Positions 1-9,606 of a DNA stretch of 64,000 bases are shown here, piece after piece; position 1 is the first letter of the stretch, and each line of letters starts with the position of its first letter. Position numbers and translations under genes: made by a program. Location of the stretch: assembly GCF_006494365.1 (NCBI RefSeq), contig NZ_VHIP01000001.1:496001-560000 (forward strand), written 5' to 3'. Origin of the DNA: Aestuariibacter sp. GS-14. Lineage in GTDB: Bacteria; Pseudomonadota; Gammaproteobacteria; Enterobacterales; Alteromonadaceae. Below the pieces are notes generated by a model. It ran no database searches. It was not told the DNA's origin and saw only the letters and a program-made list of their open reading frames with translations.

Positions 1-821
1 ACCTGATGGACAAACGTCGTCTGGTTTCAATGACCTGTAAAAATCCAAATATTGATCAATCCCCTATCATGCCGTTAACGGATGAACAGGTTAATTCGCT
101 TGCTGCTGCTAAGCGCTTACCGGAATGGATGATTGTGGGTTCAATTTACGGCGATCAACCCGTGGTGAATTATGTTAAGAAATACGTCAAAAGACATGCC
201 CGAAAACTTGGCAGAATACTCTTTTCTGATTCACTATTACTGAAAATGGCGCATCGATTTGCGTCGATGCCGCTCGACTTCATTCCCATGTTTAAAGATG
301 TAAAAGCGCAACTTACTTCATTGCAAGAAGGGGTTGAGATTATGCTAGGCAAACCCAACCAGGTTGCACTCCCTCTTCCTTACTGGCGCAATCCATCCAA
401 ACAACCAGACAAAGCCTTACCGTTACATCCCGCGGACGACCAGTGTGGCTTACTTTGGTATGCACCGCTTATTGCCATGGATCCATCTACGCTGTCCCAC
501 TTTGTCGATTTCGTAAGAAATACAATGCTTCGATTCGAACTGGACCCTTTTATTACGTTTACCAACCTTAAGCACGATTGTATCGACTCGACAGTTCCAT
601 TGGTATTCGATAAGCAGGATCCTGCACAAACAGAAAAGGCACATGCCTGTTTGAGGGCGTTGATTGACGAAGGGTGTAAGCAAGGCTTTGTGCCTTATCG
701 TTTACCCATCACAGAACAAGCCAGACTGGATAAAGGCACCCCGTTCTGGCAGTCGATAAAAGTGATAAAACAGGCTATGGATCCGAATAATATTCTGTCG
801 CCAGGAAAGTACGATGCATAA
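1..821 (+). CDS. FAD-linked oxidase, VAO/4-cresol dehydrogenase type, C-terminal part (5' truncated)
   Basis: The reading frame is open at the left window edge, so only about the last 272 residues are visible; the first ATG at 6 is probably internal. The visible part matches the substrate/cap domain and C-terminus of vanillyl-alcohol oxidase-family flavoproteins: a 'GKPNQVALPLPYWRN' segment and the closing 'AMDPNNILSPGKYDA', the hallmark end of FAD-linked oxidase C-terminal domains. Family members oxidise phenolic substrates such as p-cresol or vanillyl alcohol with covalently or tightly bound FAD. The FAD-binding half lies outside the window. Its substrate and any link to the polysaccharide locus downstream cannot be decided; a 127-bp gap with a hairpin separates them. 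Confidence 0.75.
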   Translation, partial: LMDKRRLVSMTCKNPNIDQSPIMPLTDEQVNSLAAAKRLPEWMIVGSIYGDQPVVNYVKKYVKRHARKLGRILFSDSLLLKMAHRFASMPLDFIPMFKDVKAQLTSLQEGVEIMLGKPNQVALPLPYWRNPSKQPDKALPLHPADDQCGLLWYAPLIAMDPSTLSHFVDFVRNTMLRFELDPFITFTNLKHDCIDSTVPLVFDKQDPAQTEKAHACLRALIDEGCKQGFVPYRLPITEQARLDKGTPFWQSIKVIKQAMDPNNILSPGKYDA

Positions 822-855
822 TCAGTATAACAATATCCCAGTTCCAGTTACCGCA

Positions 856-889
856 CTGGCCATACCGTTCGTTGAGTAACGGTAGCCAG
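856..889 (+). terminator. Hairpin between flavoprotein gene and prsT
   Basis: CTGGC (856-860) and TACCGTT (863-869) pair with AACGGTA (878-884) and GCCAG (885-889), with a 2-nt bulge and an 8-nt loop. It lies 34 bp after the flavoprotein stop. There is no following T-tract, so it could be a weak terminator, a transcript-stabilising stem or part of the prsT leader. Confidence 0.4.
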
Positions 890-948
890 TCCGCAAGCAA
901 ACTGTTATCTTGAAGCAGCACTGAAAAGAGTAGTAGTGAGAGGAAAGG

Positions 949-3684
949 ATGCAAATAAAACGTCTGAACGCACTTTGGATTGTTATCGCGTTATCGGCCT
1001 GTACGCCAAAGTCGGCCGAAGAGCAACTTGCTAATGCAATGGCATTGGTAGCAGAAGGTGAAAAAGTTGCGGCCATTGTTGAATTAAAGAACGCCGTAAT
1101 CACTGAGCCGAATAATGCAGAAGCGCGTTACCAATTAGGGCGTCTTGAATTTGAACAGGGACTCTTTGAAGAGTCAGAGAAAGAAATTCGCCGCGCGTTA
1201 GATCTAGCCTATCCGGTTGTGGATGCTTACCCAGTCTTAATCCGGTCAATTTTCTATCAGAATGACTTTGATCGCGTATTGTTAGAACTCGATTCACAAC
1301 CCGTGATTCAGGATACGCAGGTTAAAAGCACACTTGCCTTGTTTAGCTATTTGTCAAAACTAAAAGGTGGAGAGCAGGATCCGGTGATCCCTGCTGAATC
1401 ACTGAAGCAGGAAGAATTACTGATTGCTCAGGCCTACCAGACACTTGAGCAGGGCAACCCAACGGTTGCGCTGAACATTACACAAAAGTTTACCACGCCC
1501 TCAATTGAGCCTTTTGAAAAGCAGCTACTCAAGGGAATGATCTATTCTCTCCAGAACGAACATGTAAATGCCATCATTGCGTTCACTGACGCACTGGAGA
1601 TCTTTCCCAGTTACCACGTAGCTCGCTTTTTACTTGCCGAACAGTTGATTGAAGATAAACAACTTACTCGCGCCGATGAGCAGGTAGAACGCTTATTGCT
1701 GTTAAATCCCAATAGTGGACACGCCAATTACTTAAAAGCACTGATCTATTTCTACCAGGATAATTACGAACAAGCTCTTCAACTTGCAAATGTTGCGTTG
1801 CAAAACGATGCTAAACCCGCTCTTGCCAGTTTTGTGGCAGGAACAAGTGCCTACCGCACCGGGCGATTAGAAAGTGCTTTACGCTATTTAAATACAGCGG
1901 CCAGCACTTTACCACCTGGCCACCCGACTCACCGCTTGCTCGCACAGGTTAAACTGGAGTTAGGCTATGTTGAGGATGTTGCCAGTAGCCTTGATGGCCT
2001 GAGTATAGAGCCCGGTCAGGGAGCTGAAATATATAGCCTCGCAGCCCTGCAAAAACTCCAAAAAGGCCAGCGCGCGGAATCAGAACGTTATCTGTCAAAA
2101 GCCCGGACTCTCGATCCGAATAACCCAGTGAGTTTGCTGCGTGAAGGTTTTATCCTGCTGGATGACAATCAGGCATCGGCAGTTGATTCGTTAACACAGG
2201 CGTTAAATATTGACCCCAATCTGGGTGAGGCGTGGATCCTGCTTGCGCAGGCAAAATATGAAGAAAAAGGCTTAGCAGCAGCACTCGCCGTTGCTGAGCA
2301 ATGGGGTGAATTAAGCGCAATCAATGGCGAGTTCCTAAAAGGTATTTTGTACCTTCGCGACAATCAGGAAGTCGAGGCGGGTAAGCATTTTAGTCAGGTA
2401 CTTAAGTATGACCCTGAAAATACTGCTGCCCTACGCTATATGATGATTGGTAAAGCTCGCCAGGACAAGTTTGAAGACGCCATGGTATATGCTGAAAAGC
2501 TGCTGGCTCTAACCCCCAATGATTTGCAAAACCTGATTGATGTTGTCAATATCAAAATCGGTCAGGGCCAGGAATCTCAACTTGAAAGCTACCTTACCCA
2601 ACGAATAGCAGCATTCCCTGACGCCTCAGCCCCCGTTTCAGCCCTGGCATTTATTTATTTGCGCTCACAACAGCCAGATAAAGCCATTAGCTTACTGAAG
2701 AAAGTGGAAGACCCACAGAATTTTGGTATCTACCAGGCATTGGGTGATGCCTATGTAGAAAACGGTGAATTCAGCCAGGCCGTAGAAACGTATAAAGACT
2801 GGACGGATAAATTCCCAACCGACAGAAGAGGCTGGTACCGCTTGATTTCTACTTACCAATTCATGAGTAATTTTGACGGAGCAATGGAAGCCACACAACA
2901 AGCCAGAACCTACTTCCCGCAAGATAAGCGCCTGGTGTTACTGGAAGCGCATTTAGCCGCATCAACCGGCAAGTTTGCACAATCCAAACGTGCAATTTCT
3001 ATTCTAGAAGAAGATGGCAGTGAATTGGCCGCGCTGACCCACACCCGGGGACTATTGGCACTGAATGAAAAGCGTTACTCAGACGCAGTAAAGTTGCTTA
3101 CCGCTTCCTACGAAAATAACCCTGGATTTGCGGTCGCCAGACTGCTGGCTTTTGCACTGGCGGGGGCCGAAGATGCAAAGTCTGGTTTGAACTATTTACA
3201 CACTGAGGTCGGCAAATCTCCGGAAAATACGTTATATAAATTTGTAACAGCCGAGTACGCTACTGCTTATGGCTTTTATAGCGACGCCATTACCCTGTAT
3301 GATCGTATCCTCGTAGAAAAACCTAACGACTTTGCAGCACTCAACAATCTGGCAGGCGTTCACACTCAAGCGGGGAATTACGACAAGGCGCTGGAGGCGG
3401 CCAAAGCCGCGTTTAGTATTGCACCAGAGTCTGAATTTGCACTTGATACTCTGGGTTATATCCTGATCAAAATGGGTGATGTTAAACAAGGCCGAAGTTA
3501 CATTGAAAAAGCACTTGGCAAAGCAGCAAATAACAAAGAAATCCAGTTACATGCAGCAGAAGCAATGATTCTTGACGGCGACAAAGCCAGAGCCAAAAAT
3601 ATGCTCGGCAGAATTTATCCAACGTCATCCGCGCAAAAATCCTTACACAAGGCGCTAATGAAGAAGCTCGAAGAACAACAATAG
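949..3684 (+). CDS. prsT: PEP-CTERM system TPR-repeat lipoprotein PrsT
   Basis: A 911-residue protein with a short lipoprotein signal: a hydrophobic stretch at residues 8-15 and the lipobox L-S-A-C with Cys18. The rest is almost entirely tetratricopeptide repeats (recurrent A-x2-Y/F-x3-L...A...P patterns, for example 'DPNNPVSLLREGFILL' and 'PNDFAALNNLAGVHTQAG'). Length and layout match PrsT, the giant TPR lipoprotein that marks exosortase A exopolysaccharide loci, presumably a membrane-anchored scaffold for secretion or sorting. The ATG at 949 follows GAGAGGAAAGG. It is the first gene of a long plus-strand run whose next gene starts 15 bp after its stop. The exact role of PrsT is not known; assignment rests on family resemblance and the XrtA context. 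Confidence 0.9.
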   Translation: MQIKRLNALWIVIALSACTPKSAEEQLANAMALVAEGEKVAAIVELKNAVITEPNNAEARYQLGRLEFEQGLFEESEKEIRRALDLAYPVVDAYPVLIRSIFYQNDFDRVLLELDSQPVIQDTQVKSTLALFSYLSKLKGGEQDPVIPAESLKQEELLIAQAYQTLEQGNPTVALNITQKFTTPSIEPFEKQLLKGMIYSLQNEHVNAIIAFTDALEIFPSYHVARFLLAEQLIEDKQLTRADEQVERLLLLNPNSGHANYLKALIYFYQDNYEQALQLANVALQNDAKPALASFVAGTSAYRTGRLESALRYLNTAASTLPPGHPTHRLLAQVKLELGYVEDVASSLDGLSIEPGQGAEIYSLAALQKLQKGQRAESERYLSKARTLDPNNPVSLLREGFILLDDNQASAVDSLTQALNIDPNLGEAWILLAQAKYEEKGLAAALAVAEQWGELSAINGEFLKGILYLRDNQEVEAGKHFSQVLKYDPENTAALRYMMIGKARQDKFEDAMVYAEKLLALTPNDLQNLIDVVNIKIGQGQESQLESYLTQRIAAFPDASAPVSALAFIYLRSQQPDKAISLLKKVEDPQNFGIYQALGDAYVENGEFSQAVETYKDWTDKFPTDRRGWYRLISTYQFMSNFDGAMEATQQARTYFPQDKRLVLLEAHLAASTGKFAQSKRAISILEEDGSELAALTHTRGLLALNEKRYSDAVKLLTASYENNPGFAVARLLAFALAGAEDAKSGLNYLHTEVGKSPENTLYKFVTAEYATAYGFYSDAITLYDRILVEKPNDFAALNNLAGVHTQAGNYDKALEAAKAAFSIAPESEFALDTLGYILIKMGDVKQGRSYIEKALGKAANNKEIQLHAAEAMILDGDKARAKNMLGRIYPTSSAQKSLHKALMKKLEEQQ

Positions 3685-3699
3685 CGGTAATATCAGAGC

Positions 3700-4794
3700 A
3701 TGCCGTTGCAACTGTTAGTCCAAAAGACCTTCAGCCTGAATGATGTCGCACATGCGACATCACTTCTGGCTGCAAATATTCCTTCTGCCACACCATTTAC
3801 TAAGCCATTTTGGCTCATACCCTGGCTGCAGCAGAATGAAGACAAATCACCGTTATGGCTGCAATGCTTTAGTGGCGATACCCTGGTTGCCTCGGTGTTT
3901 GTGGTCCTCTCTCCTCCCAAAGGGATCCGGTCTCCCTTTACCTGCGGATGGTTCAACAAGACCGGCGACATGCTGCGCGATCAAATCTGGATTGAGTTTA
4001 ACGACCTGTTAGCGCTGCCAGAGTGGCACGACAAAGCGGTAAGGTTAGTTCTGAATTGGTGTAAAAGTATAGCCCGGGAATGGCGTTTGGAAATCACTGC
4101 CAATCCCTCCTCCTGGTTGAATCACCCGGATTTTTTCGCCGAATCAACCGCGATCCCTGGCTATGCAGTTTTACTGGAACCCGCTTTTACCAGCAAGGAC
4201 AATTATCTTGCACAATGTTCCAGCAATACCAGAAGCCGAATTCGCAGAGCGATTAAATACCTGCAAGCGCATTATGGAGACATCACTGTCCGCTCGTTCG
4301 GTAGTAAGCCGCCTGAACCCGTTCTGGAAGAATTAGCTCGGTTTCATGCAGACCGCTGGCAACATACCGATCAGGGAAGCGGATTTAATAACCCTACGTT
4401 TAAGGCATTTCATCAAAGCCTGATGCGGTCTTCATCAAGCGACCCACATTGTGAGATTTTAGGCTTTTTTGCCGGTGATCTCTGTATTGGTTATACGTAC
4501 AACTTGATTTCAAATGATCAAGTGTATTTTTACCTGTCTGGAATCAATTATCTCGAATCCTCCAATCGTTTTCAGCCCGGACTGGTTTTACACACCTACG
4601 CGATAAGCTATTACGCACAACGCGGCTGTTCCAAATATGATTTTATGGGCGGCGAAAGTCAGTACAAACAGTCGTTATCTAACCATCATTACCACCTTTT
4701 CATGATTCGGTTATTGAGAAAAGATTGGTTAACACGTCTATTCGTAGTCGCAAAAGCGTTGAAATCTCAAATTTTTAATATAAAAAAGCAATAG
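3700..4794 (+). CDS. GNAT/FemAB-like acyltransferase
   Basis: A 364-residue soluble protein with the architecture of the Acetyltransf_6/FemAB-like group: a 'SSNTRSRIRRAIKYLQ' segment, a mid-protein 'FHADRWQ' helix, then a beta-strand-rich CoA- or aminoacyl-tRNA-binding half ('YTYNLISNDQVYFYLSGIN') ending in 'YDFMGGESQYKQSL', a signature seen in XrtA-locus and cellulose-locus (BcsL-like) acyltransferases. It likely adds an acyl or aminoacyl group to a sugar of the exopolysaccharide or its lipid-linked precursor. It starts 15 bp after prsT and is probably co-transcribed. Donor and acceptor cannot be read from the sequence. A second, different FemAB-like protein is encoded at 10617-11651. Confidence 0.7.
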   Translation: MPLQLLVQKTFSLNDVAHATSLLAANIPSATPFTKPFWLIPWLQQNEDKSPLWLQCFSGDTLVASVFVVLSPPKGIRSPFTCGWFNKTGDMLRDQIWIEFNDLLALPEWHDKAVRLVLNWCKSIAREWRLEITANPSSWLNHPDFFAESTAIPGYAVLLEPAFTSKDNYLAQCSSNTRSRIRRAIKYLQAHYGDITVRSFGSKPPEPVLEELARFHADRWQHTDQGSGFNNPTFKAFHQSLMRSSSSDPHCEILGFFAGDLCIGYTYNLISNDQVYFYLSGINYLESSNRFQPGLVLHTYAISYYAQRGCSKYDFMGGESQYKQSLSNHHYHLFMIRLLRKDWLTRLFVVAKALKSQIFNIKKQ

Positions 4795-4938
4795 ATTTAT
4801 CTTTTCTGTATTTTTACACAGCGAATAACGGTAGAGTTTAGCTAACAAATAATTAAACAAACTCACTTTGACGCATTCAGACGATTTGGCAGTGCTAAAA
4901 AGCGAAGTTCATAAGTTCGATCAAGCAATCTTTGACAC

Positions 4939-7521
4939 ATGCAATCACAACATCACTTTTCATTACGTGTGCCAGAATCCGGTAAAGCCGATACTGCGTC
5001 GTTTTCTATTGGCATCCCGTTGTCCCAGGGACTCTGTTATGTTCACCAGCCACTTCATTGTAAACGCAACGACAACCAACTTGTAATGTGTGCTTTTACC
5101 CCCTTGGCATGGTGGCCTGATCACTCCGTAAAATGGCTACTGTTAGAAGGTCATACGCCTGTAGCTGGTATTAACGAGAGTCAGTTCTGGGTCGAACCAA
5201 AGCAAACAGCTGCTATAAAAGTGAATCAGGAGCATGTCGCATCGCTTGAGTCAGAATCAACGATTTCACTCACTACCTGTAATTGGGCGTGCCAGTTAAG
5301 TAAAACCACATTGTTCGACGGCTATTTTATGCTGGCTGGAAAACGCTGGACGTTTTCGTTTAACAGCCAATTTACCGGTGAATTCAGCGAATACCACAGT
5401 AGCCTGACTGACTGGCATGTCGAGCCCAAATATTGCGATCAACCCGATGGCTCTCCGGCCTTTATCCACCTTGCGTTGTACTATGAATTGTCTTCCGGGC
5501 GCCCTGATTTAGCCCCAATTAAGCTTCAGGTTAAACTGGGCTTCGAGCCCGCCCTGGGGCTCGCCAGGATTACCACTACAATAACGAATACCAACCCGGC
5601 TGAACACAACGGCGGCACCTGGGATTTGGGCGATCCCCGTAGTGTATTTATCGACAATATGTCCCTATCGATTAGTAGTGAGCAAGCCTACGCAGCTATT
5701 CAGGTATCACCAGATACCGCTATTGTTTCGATTAATCTCGATGGCCACTTATGGCAACGAGCCAGTGGAGGGTCCCGTTGGGATAGCCCCAATCACTTAA
5801 ACCATGCCCGCGAGCTTTCAATACATGATCCAGCTACACACTTTATTGTTGATGGCATCACTCAACAGGCGCCTGCGCGTCCAGAGCCTGCCGCACTGCT
5901 AACAAGCCAAAACGTACAGTTATCTGTTTCCCCAGACAGGTTCTGGCAAAATTTTCCAACCTCGCTGGCTGCAGAGCCCGGTAAAATTTCCTGGTCTATG
6001 TTTAAAGCTGAGCCTGGGTTGCCAGTAGAACTGCAACCAGGCGAACAAAAAACACACAGCGCGATAATACAGGCCAAGTCAGAAACCGTTGCCAAAGCCA
6101 TCATTGCTAACGCAACAATTTCAGCGGATTGGTTTGCATTAACCGGCGTATTTCCCCGTTTGTCTGAACATTTGTTAAGTGACCCGTTGCAATCACTGAT
6201 AGGCGAGGGCCTTGACGGACCCAGCTCGTTTTTTGCCAAGCGCGAAGCGATCGATGAATATGGCTGGCGGCACTTTGGTGATTTATATGCCGATCATGAA
6301 ACCGATGGCTACACAGGCGACACTCTGTTTACATCGCATTACAACAATCAGTACGATCCCTTACTGGGTTTCCTGAAACAATGGCTCATTAGCGGCGATC
6401 AACGCTGGCGCGAACTGGCTGACGATCTGGCCAGACATATCATTGATATTGATATATACCACACCGAACTGGACAAGCCAGAATACAATCAGGGGCTATT
6501 CTGGCACACCGACCATTATTTGCCGGCTGAAACCGCAACACACCGCACGTATTCCAGGCACCACAAGGGTAATGCCTATCAGGATCATGCTGGCGGTGGC
6601 GGCCCGGGTGGCCAACATTGTTACACTACCGGATTACAACTGTATTATTTTCTTACCGGTTGTCAGGCTGCTCAACAGGCCGTGCTGGGCCTTACCGACT
6701 GGATCACAACGGTATACGAAGGCGACGATACCCTGTTTGGTTTGCTGTTAAGCTATAAAAATCGCCATCGCATCGATTTGAAGAATATCAGCACCGGCAC
6801 TTACCCACTCGACCGGGGTACAGCCAATTACATGATGGCGCTGTTAGACAGCTTTGAAATCACCAACGATCTGCAGTACTTACAGCAGGTGTCGTACATT
6901 ATTCGCCATACGGTATCACCAGATGACGATATTGCTGAAACACGAAACCTGGAAAATGTGGAAAACTGTTGGTTTTATACTGTATTTCTGCAGGCAGTGT
7001 GCCGCTATCTGGACATTCAGAGCGTCGTGGGTAAAAACCAGGACTATTATTACGCGGTTGCCTGTTTAGTGCATTACGCCCACTGGATGGCAGACAACGA
7101 ATATCCTTATCTGGAAAAGCCTGACATTCTGGAGTACCCCAACCAAACCTGGTCGGCGCAGGATTTGCGCAAAGTAGCGGTACTGTCTATTGCTGCCACC
7201 TATACCAGTGAGGACAATGCGTTGCGTTTCAGAGCGAAAGCCGCCGAAATAAAACACTACGTTGTAAATGCAATTAGTAGCAGCAACGAAAAACACTACA
7301 CGCGCATCTTAGCGTTACTGATGCAAAACTATGGCATTGATACTATAGAATGCACAACGTCGCCCACTGTCGTGGAAACCGCTGGAAAATTTCCTGTGAG
7401 TATTCAGCGCGATAAGGGCTGGCAAGGTTATGTTTTCCATGTAATAAAGAGACTGTCCGTTAAGCGCGAGTGGCAGCAGCTACAAAAACGCGTGCCAGCA
7501 TTGCGAAGGAAGCTGTCATGA
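4939..7521 (+). CDS. PcRGLX/YetA-like (exo-rhamnogalacturonan lyase-type) protein
   Basis: An 860-residue protein. The start is well constrained because an in-frame TGA (4933-4935) lies just upstream of the ATG at 4939. The N-terminal beta domain has 'LAWWPDHSVKWLLL' (residues 56-69), a signature of the PcRGLX/YetA N-terminal domain. The second half has 'EYGWRHFGDLYADHE' (from 440) and 'GLFWHTDHYLPAETATHR' (from 519), typical of the (alpha/alpha) toroid of that family, whose characterised members are exo-acting rhamnogalacturonan lyases. No signal peptide or membrane segment is visible, so a cytoplasmic location is likely unless exported by another route. It is preceded by a 144-bp gap and overlaps the next gene by 4 bp (ATGA). 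It may trim, edit or recycle the locus polysaccharide. Family call fairly sure; substrate unknown. Confidence 0.7.
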   Translation: MQSQHHFSLRVPESGKADTASFSIGIPLSQGLCYVHQPLHCKRNDNQLVMCAFTPLAWWPDHSVKWLLLEGHTPVAGINESQFWVEPKQTAAIKVNQEHVASLESESTISLTTCNWACQLSKTTLFDGYFMLAGKRWTFSFNSQFTGEFSEYHSSLTDWHVEPKYCDQPDGSPAFIHLALYYELSSGRPDLAPIKLQVKLGFEPALGLARITTTITNTNPAEHNGGTWDLGDPRSVFIDNMSLSISSEQAYAAIQVSPDTAIVSINLDGHLWQRASGGSRWDSPNHLNHARELSIHDPATHFIVDGITQQAPARPEPAALLTSQNVQLSVSPDRFWQNFPTSLAAEPGKISWSMFKAEPGLPVELQPGEQKTHSAIIQAKSETVAKAIIANATISADWFALTGVFPRLSEHLLSDPLQSLIGEGLDGPSSFFAKREAIDEYGWRHFGDLYADHETDGYTGDTLFTSHYNNQYDPLLGFLKQWLISGDQRWRELADDLARHIIDIDIYHTELDKPEYNQGLFWHTDHYLPAETATHRTYSRHHKGNAYQDHAGGGGPGGQHCYTTGLQLYYFLTGCQAAQQAVLGLTDWITTVYEGDDTLFGLLLSYKNRHRIDLKNISTGTYPLDRGTANYMMALLDSFEITNDLQYLQQVSYIIRHTVSPDDDIAETRNLENVENCWFYTVFLQAVCRYLDIQSVVGKNQDYYYAVACLVHYAHWMADNEYPYLEKPDILEYPNQTWSAQDLRKVAVLSIAATYTSEDNALRFRAKAAEIKHYVVNAISSSNEKHYTRILALLMQNYGIDTIECTTSPTVVETAGKFPVSIQRDKGWQGYVFHVIKRLSVKREWQQLQKRVPALRRKLS

Positions 7522-8489
7522 CAAATCACACAATCAGCTTTGTGATCCCACACAAAGGGCGTGAGGAAATGCTGCGCGAGACACTGTTATCCATTGCAGC
7601 TCAGGATTACCCGGCAGACGCAATGGAAATCATTCTGGTTTCGCAAAATACCGAAGTATCGGAGGCGCTTAAGCAAGCCTGCGGCGAGGTATCGTTTCAG
7701 GTGATTTTTGCCAAACCAGAGCAGACTATCTCTGCCTCACGTAACCGGGGCGCAGAGCTGGCGAGTGGTAATTATCTTGCGTTTCTCGATGCCGATATTC
7801 AACTCTCTCGCAACTGGTTAGCGGCCTGCCTGGCGGTATTGACAGAGCGCCCTGGTACCAGACTGGTCAGCGCCATGCAAATACCATCCGACAGTCCCAC
7901 TCCGTTGGAGCACATTCGCGTGGCTCTGAGCAATGCCGCTATCGACTGCCCGGTTGACTTTTTACCCGGCAGGAACCTGTTGCTAACCAAAGAAACATTT
8001 TATGCCGCGGGTCAATTCCCGGAGCACCTGATAACGTGTGAAGACTACTATTTTACCGACAAGGTAAATCAACTCGGTGAATTGTTCTATACCAGTGCAG
8101 CTCAATATGTGCATATTGGGGAAGATAAGCAATTAGGTGCCATGTTCGAGAAGGAAATATGGCGTGGCCAGTCTAACCTCGCCTCCGTTAAAGACCGTAG
8201 AATCCCATTACGTGAGTGGCCGAGCTTTATTGTGCCACTGGCCATGCCCGCCTGTCTGCTAGTGGCTTTGCTTAGCCTGATTGCAGGTTTTACCGTGTTT
8301 GCGGTATTGTGTTTGATAGCAGCCGGACTTCCAGTGCTAGCCTACAGTACACGACTGTATAAGTTAGTCAGACCAAACACCTCATTGCTTGAGGTGATAA
8401 AGTTTTATTGTGTGTATTTCCCAGCCCGCACCATTGGTACACTGGGAGGAATAATAAAAACCTTTGGAACATCGTCTTATGGAAAATAA
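7518..8489 (+). CDS. Glycosyltransferase family 2 with C-terminal membrane segments
   Basis: The ATG at 7518 overlaps the previous stop (ATGA) and follows AGGAAG, so it is preferred over an in-frame GTG at 7470. The product is 323 residues: a GT-A fold start 'SFVIPHKGREEMLRETLLSI', a nucleotide-sugar motif 'FLDADIQLS' (DxD) near residue 90, and a 'CEDYYF' acceptor-site motif. Two hydrophobic segments near residues 235-280 suggest membrane attachment at the cytoplasmic face. It likely adds one sugar to the undecaprenyl-linked repeat unit. The next GT gene overlaps its end by 11 bp, so the genes are translationally coupled. Confidence 0.85.
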   Translation: MTNHTISFVIPHKGREEMLRETLLSIAAQDYPADAMEIILVSQNTEVSEALKQACGEVSFQVIFAKPEQTISASRNRGAELASGNYLAFLDADIQLSRNWLAACLAVLTERPGTRLVSAMQIPSDSPTPLEHIRVALSNAAIDCPVDFLPGRNLLLTKETFYAAGQFPEHLITCEDYYFTDKVNQLGELFYTSAAQYVHIGEDKQLGAMFEKEIWRGQSNLASVKDRRIPLREWPSFIVPLAMPACLLVALLSLIAGFTVFAVLCLIAAGLPVLAYSTRLYKLVRPNTSLLEVIKFYCVYFPARTIGTLGGIIKTFGTSSYGK

Positions 8490-9597
8490 AAAAATAAAAA
8501 TATTACAGTTCATTTGTTCCACTGGTTTCTATGGTGCCGAGCGCTGGGTGTTGGCCCTTGCCAGCCACCTACCTTCCGACACCACTGAGTCACTACTGGC
8601 CACCACGCTGGAAACAGATTCACAGGATTTGGAACTGGTTAAACAGTTTAAGCAAAAATGCGGCAGAACGTTTGAACTGCCAATGAAGCACAAATTCGAC
8701 ATTTCAGTAGTCGACAAACTGGTAGCGCTAATTAAACAAGAAAATATTGATATTATTCATACACATGGATACAAGTCAGATATTCTTGGTGTGTGGGCGG
8801 CGAAAAAAGCCGGTATCCCTTCTGTTGTTACCCCACACGGCTTTGAAAACGCTAAGGATTTGAAGCTACGCGCTTTTATCTGGCTGGGTTGTCAGGCTAT
8901 GAAGTACGGCGATGCAATCGTGCCGTTATCCACGCAACTGATGAAAGATATGCACCGCATTGGTGTTCGCAAAGACAAATTGCATTACATTCAGAATGGA
9001 GTGGACTTATCGGAAGTAGAAGCGGTTCGCACCGATGAGACTATACCGGCAGAAACCGAGAAGCTGCGAGTGGGTTTTATCGGACAAATGATCAGTCGCA
9101 AAAATATCGACGATATCCTGACCATTTTTGATGATTTACATCAGGAAGGTATGCCAGTTGAACTGTTGTTCCTTGGCGACGGAGACGACCGCGCCCGCCT
9201 GGAAGAAAAAGCACGCTCGCTGCCCAGCACACCCGATATTCACTTTTTAGGGTTCCGCGATGATCGCCTGGCTATGCTCAAAACCTTCGATTTATTTGTG
9301 ATGACATCCACCTTGGAAGGGGTGCCACGTTGCCTGATGGAAGCCTGTGCCATGGGCACCCCCGTAGCGGCTTATCAAATTCCGGGAATCGATCAGTTAA
9401 TTACTCACAATGATACCGGTCTGCTGGCGCCACTGGGTGAACGGGAAACACTGAAAGGCTATTGGCGTGAGATGTTATCTGATACCATCAAAGCAAAAGA
9501 ATATGGTCTGCGTGCAAAAGCGTTTGTAGAGGAACACTTCTCTGCACAACGCATGGCCAATGAATACATGGCGCTTTTTAAAGACTTGCAACGCTAA
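8479..9597 (+). CDS. Glycosyltransferase family 4 (GT-B fold)
   Basis: A 372-residue protein from the ATG at 8479; a TTG at 8464 in the same frame is less likely. The N-terminal acceptor domain begins 'KIKILQFICSTGFYGAERW' with the glycine/GAER loop of GT4 enzymes. The C-terminal donor domain begins near 'RVGFIGQMISRKN' and carries the E-x7-E motif in 'EGVPRCLMEACAMGTPV'. It is a retaining, nucleotide-sugar-dependent enzyme acting at the cytoplasmic membrane. It sits in the coupled run 4939-11651. Sugar specificity is not predictable. Confidence 0.87.
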   Translation: MENKKIKILQFICSTGFYGAERWVLALASHLPSDTTESLLATTLETDSQDLELVKQFKQKCGRTFELPMKHKFDISVVDKLVALIKQENIDIIHTHGYKSDILGVWAAKKAGIPSVVTPHGFENAKDLKLRAFIWLGCQAMKYGDAIVPLSTQLMKDMHRIGVRKDKLHYIQNGVDLSEVEAVRTDETIPAETEKLRVGFIGQMISRKNIDDILTIFDDLHQEGMPVELLFLGDGDDRARLEEKARSLPSTPDIHFLGFRDDRLAMLKTFDLFVMTSTLEGVPRCLMEACAMGTPVAAYQIPGIDQLITHNDTGLLAPLGERETLKGYWREMLSDTIKAKEYGLRAKAFVEEHFSAQRMANEYMALFKDLQR

Positions 9598-9606
9598 GGA
9601 ATGGCT

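Noticed and set aside
822..948. JUMPstart/ops element (GGCGGTAG) for RfaH control
   Set aside because: Searched by eye upstream of the operons; only a partial look-alike (AACGGTAG) inside a hairpin, so no support.
877..4833. Repeated TAACGGTA octamer in intergenic regions (near 877, 4826 and 23987)
   Set aside because: Only three copies, different positions relative to genes and no shared longer context; compatible with chance.
4868..5086. 72-codon open frame overlapping the start of the PcRGLX-like gene
   Set aside because: Different frame from the long gene and mostly inside it; the long gene's start is fixed by an in-frame stop at 4933.
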